From: Ampelomyces quisqualis
Lineage: Eukaryota > Ascomycota > Dothideomycetes > Pleosporales > Phaeosphaeriaceae
DNA: 64,000 bases
Assembly: GCA_018398575.1 (NCBI GenBank)
Contig: JAGTXZ010000003.1
Span: 2,294,001 to 2,358,000 of the forward strand
Direction of reading: 5' to 3'
In this document: positions 10,891 to 21,985 of the stretch, in pieces
Layout of the letters: each line of letters opens with the position of its first letter
Numbering within the stretch: the first letter of the stretch is position 1
Program-made: the position numbers and the translations under genes
The notes under the pieces: generated by a model
Database searches by the model: none
What the model was told of the DNA's origin: nothing
The model's input: the letters and a program-made list of their open reading frames with translations, nothing else

Positions 10891-12072
10891 GTTGTGCTGC
10901 AGGAACGTACCGCTTCGGAATACCGGCAAGGGAGAGACGAGAGAATGCTGAAGGGAAAAATCTTGTCGACGATCTGATGACGGTGTCTCCCCTATGACAA
11001 TGCAACATGCCTATGCCGCGATTATATACGCAAGAGGATCCTGAGTTGTTAGTCTCTGCAAGGATACCCCACCATCACACCTAGTATCAGCAAGCCGAGG
11101 TGACGGTTTCGCCGTACAGAAGTATAGTCAACTCGTGCTCATGCTGACCTGGAATTGGCCACGCTGTCGATTGCCGTTCCCGTTACTTCGTGTTCCCGCA
11201 TGTGCTGGACTAAGACCCATACTAGACCCAGTCTTGATGATCGCAGTGGAGAGTTCGGCCGAAGCTACTAAGCTGGCACGTGGCTGGATCCCAGGTGCGG
11301 TTCATTTCGCAAAACTTTGCTCTTGTGTCTGTCCCCGCATCTGGAAAACGGGATTCAAGTAATACAAGATCCAGTCGTGTATGCCAATTGGACTATTCGC
11401 TAGATGGCTTGAATGTAACAATAGTGATTCACAAAGTCGTTTTCCTGTCCTTCGTACGTAGGCGAACAGCGGCACTTCGTCCTCACACATACTTTGAATC
11501 ACTAGGCTTGTACGTCCCTGACAACACGCTTGCGTCGACGTTGAGTAATATGGGTTGTGACAGCACAGGTTAATCAATTTGGTACCAGAATACCCCAGAT
11601 GTCTTCATCGCCTGCACCTGATAGTGTCAGGAAAGGATTACCTGTAGCATGTTCTTGCAATCCGTTCAATCCGATTCGCTCAACGTCAGCGTGATCAGAA
11701 ATGATGCTGGCTTTAGCACTAACAAGATTCGAGTAATTCCGGCTTGGACAAATCATGGTAGGTACCTTCAATTACTGATCTTTGATTAGTAGGCTAGAAT
11801 GGCAGACACAAGCGATCGTCCGGACGTTCGCAAATTCGCTGTTGGTTCGACACGCAGTGCGTGCATCTGTGACTCCCATCACCGTCTTCACAGTCTGTGT
11901 CTTGAGAAGTAAAAAGTGTTGTTTGTAGTCGTGGATGGAGTCAGCAGTGCCAAAAGATCTCGGCTCCTTGTGACAGAACGTTCGGTGACTCGGTCAATTA
12001 CGCGTGTCTCGCTGCAGAATCTCGCTGCCCATACCAAGCAGAAGTTTGGCCGATACTGCAGGCCCGAGAATC
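10891..12072. other. Intergenic region, no supported gene
   Basis: About 1.2 kb. Apart from the TATA-like element upstream of the P450 gene, only short frames without recognisable features were seen. Confidence 0.55.
11021..11028 (-). promoter_or_regulatory. Putative TATA box of the P450 gene
   Basis: On the minus strand the sequence reads GTATATAAT about 130-138 bp before the P450 start codon, a usual distance for a fungal TATA element. No other evidence supports it. Confidence 0.35.
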
Positions 12073-12420
12073 CTATTTCGTTCGCGATCGCACTGTTTGC
12101 GCTCCCCCGTCCTGCGCCGCATTCCACGTCTTAACAAACGCCCGCTGCGTCTTATCCGCATAATTCTCGGCGCTGAGTTCCTTGACGCCAACCTTTGCGC
12201 CATCTTTCGTGAAGACAACGTTCTTCTTCTCGAGCTTGTGGACGCCGCGCTCAGCGAGTTCGTTTGTGTACAGCAAGATCTGTCGCAGCCGAGTCAGCGC
12301 AATGTGCATGGGGAGCTAGAACTCGAGGCGAAAATGCTGACGGACCTGGTATCCGACCCATGCGACGCCTCCAACGACGGCGAGGAGAACTACGAGTGGT
12401 AGTAGATTTGATGCGCCCAT
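12073..12420 (-). CDS. Small membrane protein, 93 residues, unknown
   Basis: Two exons (12420-12346 and 12279-12073) read as a 93-residue protein. The first exon is almost entirely a hydrophobic segment (LLPLVVLLAVVGGVAWVGYQ, residues 6-25), that is, one transmembrane helix or an uncleaved signal anchor. The second exon is charged and begins with an amphipathic stretch containing ERGVHKLEKKN, then KVGVKELSAENYADKT. The intron donor is the weak GTCCGT and its acceptor GCGACAG; the frame closes exactly across it. Small single-pass proteins of this layout are widespread in filamentous fungi without an assigned role. I do not recognise a named family. Confidence 0.6.
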
Positions 12421-13238
12421 ATTGCTGCGACGATGACGTAGTAGCGTGAAGTGGGGCAGACGAGGTAGGGTGGGTGTGTTGGATTCCTAAGGCGCGGTGA
12501 TGCCGTGCAAGGAGCGAATGCTGTTGAGGACAAAGGCAAAGACTTTGAAGGTGGAAATGTTTGCGTCAAAATCAAATTGTGGCGCGAGTGGTCGACGCCC
12601 TGCTGCACACTTGTGCCACATCGGACACGTGAGCGAATCGGGACAGTGTCCGTACCGAGTAAGGGTCTGAATCATTGCACTCGTTTCTTGCAACACATAA
12701 AGGTGGCCAATTACCGTGTGGGATATGGCGAGACCGAACTGTCTTGCCTTGAGCGCGAAGCAATACTACTGGCGTCCACACAAGTCAACGTGTTGAATTC
12801 CCACGAGGACATAGTATTGACGTTCACTGATTGATATCACGCTGACGATCTTGATCTTACACTAACCTTACGCATACTGCTCAAGTACTGTCTCCGCAAA
12901 CCCCTCGATATGCCTTCCCTCTGTACCATAAGGGACCATTTTCTCGCCGCGCCCCGTCACAGAAAACTACTACTACTTCTCCCTCATCTCCCTCTGATCC
13001 TACATCGGCAGCCGCCACCTGCAATCTCTCGAAGCGCGTATTCTCCATCTCAGACGGCCTCGTGCGGTCTAGTGCCAGGTCTACCGCCTTGTTGAGATGG
13101 AGCAGGCGTTGACGGATGAAGCTACTACGAAGCAGCATTGTGGTGGGCCAACGTGTGTGTATCGAGGGCGTCCGTTTTGGGGTCAAGATAGACTCGACAT
13201 GTTAGATGAAGTGACGCGAAGCGGAAGGGAACTGATAC
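12421..13238. other. Intergenic region; weak minus-strand reading frame
   Basis: About 0.8 kb. A minus-strand frame at 12881-13186, with an internal ATG at 13138, has a moderately coding-like composition (basic N-terminus, acidic middle) but no recognisable motif or splice partner, so it is not called as a gene. Confidence 0.4.
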
Positions 13239-14115
13239 TCATAGAGTAAGATACAGGAGGTGCTTAATCGGTATCTTCTCCTTTGGAAAGCTGTATGTCC
13301 TGCTCATGACAGTCCAGTCTTCACTTTGATTCCCTCTCGGCTGATATCGCACCATGACGGGTCCGTCGCATCCTCTGGTGCCGAAATTTGCAAAGTACAG
13401 AATTCCCGCTTTGTACCACCGGAGAAAATTGTCCAGGTTGTGTGTCCAGTCCAGGTGGTGGTTGGGGCGCTATTGCAGAGAGGCAATGATATCCCGAGAC
13501 ATGATCGATATGTTTGGGAAGCTCGCAATGATGGGGAACTCGACGCCGGGGATGATAGCCATATCTTTCATGCATGTATTTGAGCCCCAGAACTGTTTGA
13601 TTCCGTGGCGTGAACTGCTCTTTTTCGTATGGACCTTTGATGAGCTTTTGCATTTGCTGGGCTTGCAGGATGTACTCGCTTCCGCGGCCTTCTTCGACTT
13701 CCCTATAGAGTTTCTTGAACTCCATGTTTTTGATGGGTTGAGCCACTGCGAAAGGCTTAGGCTTGACCTTGACGAGTTGCCGCTTCTGGCTGCGATCTGA
13801 GTGCGGTGTAGGTTGGGCCATGGCGATTTTGAACCTTTCCTTTAGTGAGAGGCGCTGATTCTCGCCGCCCCAAGAGTCGGATTCAGCATGTATCTCCAGC
13901 AGAGACAGAGCTGATTGCGGTCTTCTCAAGCTTGAGAAACGTGCTTGCAGGGGATTACCTGCCAGTTTTGAAGATGAAACAGATCCGGAAGCTGTTGCTG
14001 TAGCATCCCGTGTGGTAAATCTTTTCGACTCAGTAGATTTTGAGCGCCTGGTTTTATCCCCAGGGCGCGTTGCTGACTCGTCGTTTCGGTGTTGTGATTT
14101 CTCTGGCCCGCACAT
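13239..14115 (-). pseudogene. Disrupted gene of unknown function (frameshift plus in-frame TAG)
   Basis: Minus-strand coding-like sequence starts at 14115 with a Ser/Arg-rich N-terminus, then a basic segment (KVKPKPFAVAQPIKNMEFKKLYREVEEG). Near 13600-13610 the plausible frame moves by one base: the first frame becomes His/Arg/Pro-rich nonsense, while the next frame reads GSNTCMKDMAIIPGVEF and later LDWTHNLDNFLRWYKAG and TYSFPKEKIPIKHLLYL, ending at a TGA at 13239-13241. In that second frame one TAG interrupts at 13470-13472. I found no intron with acceptable signals and length that repairs both faults. The likeliest reading is a recently broken gene; a sequencing error combined with an unusual intron is the alternative. 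The family is not recognised. Confidence 0.5.
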
Positions 14116-14669
14116 GTCGTCTTGTTCTCTGATAGTTTCCGAGAAGTCAGGAACAAAGTGATCATCATGGACAAGTGCATCTGATTACATAGCATACTCT
14201 GCTTAGATAATGGCGTACGTTTTGTGAAGAGAAAGCACGTCTATGTGCGTGAGCACTGGGTCCCAAAGTTAGGAGCACCGACTTCCCCTCTCCCGACCCG
14301 CCTTCCCAACTATTTACCAGGGCCCCATCAGTGCATGCCGTAATTACGATACGTGTCTTCAAATCACACTAGCTTTTTTGTTCTGAAGTCGTAGTCACTG
14401 TTGCATTTTCCAAACTATGTATGCGCATGTTATTTTCTACAGCAGATTTTCAGTCTCCCGGAGTATCACGTCAAGAGCCTGCATCAAATGTGGCATGCTC
14501 AGCACATCGAGCTTACGCTCAGTTGGTTCAGTACCAATACAATATTGACAGGAATCAACGCGTGGAAGTAAAGAGTTCGAATTACGAAGTAGATAGTGAT
14601 GCCTAAGCGACTCCATACGAAGCACCAATATCCATCCATCTATCCACCCTCCGCATCTCCCACACTGCT
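14116..14669. other. Intergenic region, no supported gene
   Basis: About 550 bp between the disrupted gene and the 3' end of the Mpe1 gene. Nothing beyond short frames was seen. Confidence 0.55.
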
Positions 14670-16403
14670 CTACAAGTATCGATAATCCGGCGCCCTCGCC
14701 TTCCGATTCCGATTTCTGTTGTTGACCGGCTGTCTCTCATACGCATCATTTGACGGCATGTTTCCCTGCATGCCGGGATGGAACGGCATCTGCATATTCC
14801 CCTGGGGGTAGCCGTTCTGCTGCATACCATTCGGCATCATGTTTGTCATCATGGGTCCGCCGTAGCCCATCTGGGGGTTGAACTGTTGCTGTTGTTGGTT
14901 GAAGGGCATGTTGAAACCCATTTGTTGTTGTTGGAATCCCATCTGCGGGCCCATGGGGAAGCCCATGCCCATGCCTGGCATCATCGGCATGTTTGGTATA
15001 TTTGGTATGTTCGGCAAATTGGGCAGTAGCGGAGGTGCTTGGCCATTTTTGAGCGCTTCCATTTGCTGAATGAAGGTCTGTTCGATATCGGTGGCGGAGC
15101 TCTGAACTTGACGTGATTCCTGCTCTTTTGCTTGGCGCATAGCTTTTGGCGCAGTAGGAGGCATGATATCTGTCGGTGCCTCCTTACGTTTCTTCGAAGT
15201 TGTTGAGCCTTCAGAGTCAGATCCAGCCCCAGCACCTGGTGATGCGGACTTAGTAGGGTCTTCTGCAGCAACTGACATTGTTGATTCAGGCTCTGTAGAT
15301 ATAGCTTCATTTGTTGATGTGGCTTGCACAGCTGCTTGAGTCTCTGCTTTCTCCTTCTCCTCCTTCTCTGCTTTCTCCTTTGCCTTCTCGGCGTCATATG
15401 CACGAAGTGATGAACCCATATCCTCATCAGAAACAAGATCATCCATAAGTACTTCCTCCTTGCCACAGTTTGGACAGATCAGATCACCGTCAGCGAGCGC
15501 GTTATCGATGCACTCGCGACAATACGTCTTACCGCAACATGGCGTCTTGACTGGGTCAACAAATCTCCGCTTGTCGATCGGACACTCAAGTCCTCGCTCC
15601 CGTATCTCCTTGCTTGCTGCATCTGCGGTTGCTGCCTGAGCTTTTGAGGCGTTGGCCTTCTCCTGGAACTTCTCCCAAGTCTTTGTGTCTGTCATGACCT
15701 GCACGTACTCGCCGTCTGCGTTGAGCATGATGCCCTTGGCAGCTTCTTCGTCGACGGGCTTCTCAACAGTCTTGAGAAATGATCGAGGGATGCCAGTTGT
15801 GCGCTTGGCCTGGAACACCTGCTTGAAGTCGGGATCATCGTTGGTGGGGCATGCTTGGATCCAGTGACCCTTGATGTTGCAGCGACGACAAACGTAACCT
15901 GGTGGAGGGTCATGGTTTGGAACATTGACTGGCTTTTTATTCTTGTTGTATGTAGGCTTCACATGTGACAACGACTCCTTCTGTGCATCCCAAACCTGTG
16001 CCGACTCTGCTAGGAAAGCCGCCTCAGCATCTGCCTCGGTGAGCGCACCGCCAGCAGCAGCGCTAGAAGCGAGAGGAGCAGATAGCTTGCTTGTGTCCTT
16101 GGTGATGGCACGGACCGGAGCCTTGCCTGAGATGTACCTAGCAGCTCGACCTTGCCCGCGTGGTGCTGGGCGACGCACGCACACGACGGTTGCAGAGCGC
16201 GGTATCAGACTGGTGTCGTCTTTGTATTCGCTATTCAAATCATCCTCGGGGTATATGTGTAAGTTGAAGTCACTGCCATCGCCGAGGCCGGAGGCGATGA
16301 TGATCTCTCGCTTGAGCTCGAAGACGCTGATGCCAGTACCGTTGAAGACGATGCGCTCCGGCTCGCGGCTGTTCTTGAACTTGTAGAACACAGATGACGA
16401 CAT
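14670..16403 (-). CDS. mpe1: Mpe1, cleavage and polyadenylation factor subunit
   Basis: An intronless frame of 577 residues. Order of parts: N-terminal DWNN ubiquitin-like domain (about 3-78, beginning SSVFYKFKNSREPERIVFNG), a CCHC zinc knuckle at 172-185 (CRRCNIKGHWIQAC), a RING/U-box-like domain at about 274-313 (CPIDKRRF ... CCGKTYCREC ... CPNC), then an acidic/Lys-rich coiled stretch and a Met/Gln/Pro/Asn-rich tail. This is the architecture of yeast Mpe1 and animal RBBP6. The protein works in the nuclear cleavage and polyadenylation factor complex, where it helps recognise RNA and control mRNA 3'-end processing. The low-complexity tail (repeated NIPN and MGF-QQQQ blocks) is typical of fungal members. 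It is divergent from the next gene across about 980 bp. Confidence 0.93.
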   Translation of the reverse strand: MSSSVFYKFKNSREPERIVFNGTGISVFELKREIIIASGLGDGSDFNLHIYPEDDLNSEYKDDTSLIPRSATVVCVRRPAPRGQGRAARYISGKAPVRAITKDTSKLSAPLASSAAAGGALTEADAEAAFLAESAQVWDAQKESLSHVKPTYNKNKKPVNVPNHDPPPGYVCRRCNIKGHWIQACPTNDDPDFKQVFQAKRTTGIPRSFLKTVEKPVDEEAAKGIMLNADGEYVQVMTDTKTWEKFQEKANASKAQAATADAASKEIRERGLECPIDKRRFVDPVKTPCCGKTYCRECIDNALADGDLICPNCGKEEVLMDDLVSDEDMGSSLRAYDAEKAKEKAEKEEKEKAETQAAVQATSTNEAISTEPESTMSVAAEDPTKSASPGAGAGSDSEGSTTSKKRKEAPTDIMPPTAPKAMRQAKEQESRQVQSSATDIEQTFIQQMEALKNGQAPPLLPNLPNIPNIPNMPMMPGMGMGFPMGPQMGFQQQQMGFNMPFNQQQQQFNPQMGYGGPMMTNMMPNGMQQNGYPQGNMQMPFHPGMQGNMPSNDAYERQPVNNRNRNRKARAPDYRYL

Positions 16404-17382
16404 GATGTGGCCCGCTCTGCTGCCGCGGAAACGGGTCTACGTCGTGTAGAGGGGTGCGCGTGTCACGCTGCGCTTATCGGCGGGCGTCGGCTGGCTTGCT
16501 GAAAGTCGCGCGTGTGGGCTTGTTGTAGAAATGGGCGTGCAAGGTTGGGTGCTGTCGTTGTTCGTGGCTGAAAGAAGAGAGTGAGAGTGTTGTCTGGGGG
16601 TTGGGGTCAAAGAAGGCAGCCCCAAACCTTAACGGTTGCTAGCACTAGCGCTGGTGGTCTGTGCTCACTAGCGCAAACGACCAGGCCTCGCCGCCTCGAC
16701 ATCAACCTCAGTTGACGAGCTTTCCGAGGATCACAAGACAGCCCTGGAGGGCTCGATGTCGCTAGACCGTGCTCGACTCTGCTCATTGAAATTCATTTAC
16801 AAGAACATCATCGTGCATGCATGCGCACTGGGTCGCAAGGGACATTCATCGCCACGCTGGGCATGAGTAGACCGTATTCGACCCTCAGAGGCCATGCATA
16901 CCTAAGCAAGAGTTCGGAGTAAATACATTAGAACTCGCGACTCCTAAGACACAAGACTCTCTGTGCCTGTTCGCGAACCGTGTTCGTGCGCGTGCTTTGT
17001 GCGCAATGCCTGGAGAACACTACCCTACATAAGCAGGTTGCGACGCGATGCGGGATTACAAAAGCCACTATGCGCTCAGACTTGAGACAAATGTCTATCT
17101 TGACAACCTCGGAAGGTTGCGAAGAAGGTCACCTTCACCTGATTTCCTCTTATCGCTTGGCTCCCGTGGTTGCCAGGACGCACGGTCACGTGCCCTCGAA
17201 AACAAGGTGACGGTGAGTTGGATCCGTCTTCGAGAATTGGCCTGCCAGTAGAACCGCTCACACCTGGTTCAACCTCTTGCAATCTCACTTCCACCTTGCC
17301 CCTTCCGCATAATACCATTCCCACACACGACTGCAGCATCTTCGCATCGCCCTCACGACAACCAATCTCACCAAACATAAAC
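16404..17382. other. Divergent intergenic region
   Basis: About 980 bp between the Mpe1 gene and the lysine-rich protein gene, presumably holding both promoters. No distinct element was picked out. Confidence 0.5.
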
Positions 17383-17963
17383 ATGTCTGACACCGAGAAG
17401 CATATGCCAAACAAGACTGGTGCCAGCGGTGCCGCTTGGTCCGATGCCGAGAAGGTCAGCAGACTCGCCCTCTCTCCAGTACCAAAGCTCACCCAACCAC
17501 AGATTGCATACCTCATCGTCCTATGCGAGAACGAAGGCAAAATCTACGCCAAGATCGCTGTAGGTCCCATCATCGCCTCCCCGGTTCCGTAAATACTAAC
17601 CCTCAATAGGACACTCCCGTTCCTTATGGCCGCAGCGTAGTGTCTTGCAAGAAGCTCCTCGTGCGCCTCAAGGAGAAGCACAAGGACGACATCCAGAACA
17701 TCAAGAACAATAAGCCATTGAACCCAGCTGTTGATGATGCGGGTCCAGCTACGCCTGGCAAGCCGAAGACTCCTCGTAAACGCAAGACCAAGGCTGACAC
17801 GGAGGTTGTTGATGGCGAGGAGTCGCCCAAGAAGAAGGCTGGTGGTCGCAAGAAGAAGAGTGAGATGGCGGCTGGTAAGGAGGAGGTCAAGGATGAAGTC
17901 AAGGTCGAGGACAAGGATGAAGTCAAGGTCGAGGACAAGGTTGAGGATGAAGGTCAGTTCTAA
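17383..17963 (+). CDS. Unknown protein with Lys-rich, AT-hook-like tail
   Basis: Two exons (17383-17559, 17610-17963) give 176 residues. The N-terminal 85 residues look folded (AAWSDAEKVSRLALSP, then QIAYLIVLCENEGKIYAKI) and may form a small helical domain. The C-terminal half is very basic, with TPRKRKTK and GGRKKK stretches resembling AT-hook or nuclear-localisation sequence, and ends in an acidic/Lys repeat. That repeat comes from a 24-base unit repeated exactly twice (17892-17915, 17916-17939). A nuclear, DNA-associated protein is a reasonable guess; no family was recognised. Confidence 0.7.
17892..17939 (+). repeat. 24-bp coding tandem repeat, two copies
   Basis: The unit encoding roughly DEVKVEDK occurs twice in perfect succession within the C-terminal tail of the preceding gene. 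Copy number may vary between strains, because the unit preserves the frame. Confidence 0.85.
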
Positions 17964-18699
17964 AGATGGGCATGATGGGAAGTGCGACGGGGTGTGCGGC
18001 TTGGTTTTGATCAGGCGTAGAGCATACGACGTCGATGGCGATATCTGATCGAACGTTGAACTTGTTCCGTATCGACGGCGACAGACACGGCAACAGCCAG
18101 CAGGGTTCCATGTTCGTTCTGCAACGTCCTTCATCATCCTCCTGGAGGATACCTTGTCGGATTACATAGACGTTGTCAGAAGGCTGGTATAGCACGATGA
18201 GGATCTCAATCGATTTCCGAGTGTTGACCTACATGTCATCATTTCGCCTACTACTGCAGGTTGGTATACAATCAGGAGTAGTGGAGGTGATGCAACGGGA
18301 GAACAGAAAGGATGGAGTTGACTAAGTAAAACAATGACGATGGCCTCGCGACGGTGCAGGGGTCCGCGGCGCGAACTGTGCGGATGCAGGGCCAGGAACG
18401 CCTTCGCATCCTCATCGCCATTTTGCCTTGGGTACTCCGTACTTCACCATCCTGCCCCATATCCTTCTCCCCACAGCGAAGCGTCCGTCGCCGCTGCCTT
18501 TCTACCCTTAGCGCCTTCTACTTCTGGCATGCCCTTGCTTGGTCGAGTTTCTCTCGCCACACGATTGTCTTTCACCCGTTGCGCCGCCCAGCGACCGCTC
18601 TTGCTGCCTCTCGCGTCACTCCAACGACTATCCCTTCACTCGCCCCCCAGCCCGAGACACCGCAAACGTGTCTCCACCCTGTCCAGCGCCGAGCCGCTC
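17964..18699. other. Intergenic / 5' leader of nma111
   Basis: The last 366 bases before the nma111 ATG at 18700 form an uninterrupted in-frame extension starting at 18334. A copy of the TACTCCGTA motif lies at 18433-18441. Confidence 0.6.
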
Positions 18700-21600
18700 A
18701 TGGAACAGAATGGCGCCGCAACTGAAGCTCGCAGCAAGCGCAAGCAACCTCCGACTTCACCCTCCGCCGACCGGCCGATGAAGCAGATCAAACCCGAGAC
18801 AGACGCCCATACCCGCAATGGCGTGCCCAAATCACCAGTTCTAGATGTCATGGACGATGTGCACAGCGTCTACAGCGTTGATGAGCCGCTCGCCGCGCCG
18901 CTCGGAGCCGTGCACGATACCGCCGAGTGGCAGAAGACGATTGAAGGCGTAGTAAAAAGCGTGGTATCCATTCACTTCTGCCAGACGTGCTCGTTCGACA
19001 CGGATCCGGCCATCTCGTCAGAGGCTACGGGATTCGTCGTGGACGCCGAGAAAGGCTACATCCTGACCAACAGACATGTCGTCGGCGCAGGCCCTTTTAT
19101 CGGCTACTGCATATTCGACAACCACGAGGAATGCGACGTCTACCCCGTTTACCGCGACCCCGTCCACGATTTCGGTATCCTGCGCTTCGACCCCCAGAAA
19201 ATCAAGTACATGGCCGTGTCCGCGTTGGAATTGCGCCCCGCAAATGCCAAAGTCGGTGTCGAGATCCGCGTGGTGGGCAACGATGCGGGAGAGAAGTTGA
19301 GCATCTTGTCTGGTGTCATCAGTCGCTTGGACCGCAATGCGCCTGAGTACGGAGAGGGCTACTCGGACTTCAACACCAACTACATCCAGGCTGCGGCTGC
19401 TGCAAGTGGAGGCAGTTCGGGTAGTCCAGTTGTGGATCGCAACGGCTTCGCAGTCGCTCTACAGGCCGGTGGACGAGCGGACGGAGCGGCGACCGACTAC
19501 TTTCTGCCCCTCGACAGACCCCTGCGAGCACTCGAACTCGTCCGCCGCGGCGAGTCTGTCTCACGAGGCACGATCCAGACGCAGTGGATCCTCAAGCCCT
19601 TTGACGAGTGTCGCCGTTTAGGCTTGTCGGCAGACTTGGAGAAGGCTGTCCGGACACAATTTCCAAAAGAGACGGGCATGTTGGTCGCTGAAGTCGTTCT
19701 TCCGCAGGGTCCTGCATCAACCAAGGTCGAGGAGGGCGATATCCTGATCAAGGTCAACGGCGAGTTCATCACACAATTCGTGCGCCTGGATGCCATTCTC
19801 GATGACCATGTCAGCAAGACCATTTCTGTTACCATCCAACGCGCCGGTGAGAACATGGACGTTGAGCTTGATGTAGGCAACCTGCATGATATCACCCCTG
19901 ACAGGTTTGTGTCAGTAGCGGGAGCATCGTTCCATGACTTGTCATACCAGCAGGCTCGTCTTTACGCTATCTCGCTGAAGAATGCTGGAGTGTACGTCTG
20001 CGAAGCAGCCGGCTCGTTCAGATTTGCCGACGGATATGCATCAGGCTGGTTGATCCATGAAGTCGACAACCAGCCTACGCCAAATCTCGAGGCATTCATT
20101 GAAGTCATGAAAAAAATACCCGACCGCAAGCGCATTGTCATTCAGTACAAGCATCTTCGCGATCTGCATACTGCTAATACGAGCATTACCGCCGTGGACA
20201 GGCATTGGCATGCAAAGATTCGCATAGCAACACGCAATGACACGACCGGTTTGTGGGACTTCAAGCCCATTGCGGATCCTGTGCCAGCTGTACCACGGGT
20301 ACCTCGACGTGCAAACTTTGTCAAGATGAGCTCAACCTACCCCGAGGCCGTCGATGTTGTTCGTAGTTTTGTACGAGTGCACGTCTCCATGCCTATCAAG
20401 CTGGACGGCTTCCCCAAGATGAACAAGCAAGGCTACGGTCTAGTAGTGGACGCCGAGCAGGGTCTCGTCATTGTCTCACGAGCGATACTGCCCTATGATC
20501 TTTGCGACATCTCCTTGATCATCGCTGACAGCATCTTTATTGATGCCAAGATAGTCTTCATGCACCCATTGCAGAACTACGCTATTGTGAAGTACGACCC
20601 TTCGCTTGTAAACGCGCCTGTAAAGACACCTAAGTTTGCAACCGAGTTCATCAAGAAGGGCGATGAGACCATCTTCTTCGGCCTCAACCAGAACTTCCGA
20701 CCAGTCGTAGCAAAGACTGTCGTCACCGATATCACCACAGTTGCAATTCCAGCGAGCGCCATAACGCCGCGTTACCGAGCGACCAACTTCGACGCAATCA
20801 CCGTAGACACGAATCAGGCTTCACACAGTGGCTCTGGAGTTCTCATTGCTCAAGACGGCACTGTGCAGGCTCTTTGGTTATCATACCTTGGTGAGCGGAC
20901 ATCGCAAAGTGGTAAAGATGTCGAGTACCATCTCGGTCTTGCCACCCCAAACCTGCTCCCAATCCTCAACGAAATCAAGAGCGGTAAGACGCCCAAACTT
21001 CGCATACTGAATGTTGAGTTCCAGACCGTCCAGATGAGCCAGGCGCGCGTCATGGGCGTGTCAGAAGAGTGGATGGAGAAGACCGAACAAGCCGATCCAG
21101 AGCGACATCAGTTGTTCATGGTTCGAAAGGTCGACTCAGGACACGGCGATGGGATGCAAGAGGGTGACATCCTTCTCACTCTCAATGGAAAGCTCGTCAC
21201 CCGATCACCCGATCTGGACGTCATGTACAACAATGAGTTTTTGGAAGCAGTCATTGTACGCAAGCGCGAGGAAAAGACAATCAAGGTGTCCACAGTTGCA
21301 ACCGAAGACCTCGAAACCGATCGCATGGTCAGCTTCTGCGGCGCTACTTTACATCGCCCTCACCAAGCTGTCCGACAACAAATCAGCAAGATCCATTCAG
21401 ATGTGTACATTTCCAGCCGGGCTCGCGGATCACCGGCGTACATGTACGGCGTAAGTGACACAGGCTCCCGTTTGGTATGACACGAAATACTAACATATAT
21501 ATATATAGCTCGCCCCAACTAACTTCCTCACACACATCAACAACATCCCCACACCCGACCTCGACACCTTCCTAACTGAAGTCAAGAAGATTGGTGATAA

Positions 21601-21814
21601 TGAATATTTCCGCCTCAAAGTGATTACCTTTGATAACGTGCCCTGGGTCGCGACCATGAAGAAGAACGAGCACTATTTCCCTACGATAGAGTACGTCAAA
21701 GACGCGAGCGAAGAGCTGGGCTGGAAGAAAATCATACACGAGGCCGAAGACGGTGGCGCGAGGGAAGATGTAGTTGTTGTTGGCGACGATGAGGGTGTAG
21801 AGGGAGATGAGTAG
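18700..21814 (+). CDS. nma111: Nma111, HtrA-like nuclear serine protease
   Basis: Two exons (18700-21450, 21509-21814; intron GTAAGT with ACTAAC branch site) give 1018 residues. The trypsin-like domain has the full triad: His126 in LTNRHVVGAG, Asp157 in DPVHDFGILRF and Ser240 in GGSSGSPVV. PDZ-type segments follow, then a second degenerate protease-like half and further PDZ repeats, the duplicated layout of yeast Nma111. The family cleaves the inhibitor-of-apoptosis Bir1 and acts in stress-induced cell death, mainly in the nucleus. A basic stretch near residues 11-32 can serve as a nuclear signal. The frame stays open to 18334; an in-frame ATG at 18529 would add 57 residues without Asp or Glu except just before Met1, resembling a mitochondrial presequence. 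The ATG at 18700 was chosen because it matches the family's usual N-terminus. Confidence 0.92.
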
Positions 21815-21985
21815 TCTGGATAGATTAATTAATAAAAACCTTCCCCTGGCGAAACATGTCAAAGGGTCTTTCTTGTACAAACGATTATATAATGCAACAT
21901 ATTGGTACAAACAGGACAAGCATGGTATCGCATCAATATCATTGTTACACTCTCGTTGCGATTCCAACATGCTAATCCGCACAAT

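Noticed and set aside
17544..18137. Minus-strand frame with LVLDLDFIL repeats
   Set aside because: The repeat is the antisense of the 24-bp Lys/Glu coding repeat in the plus-strand gene.
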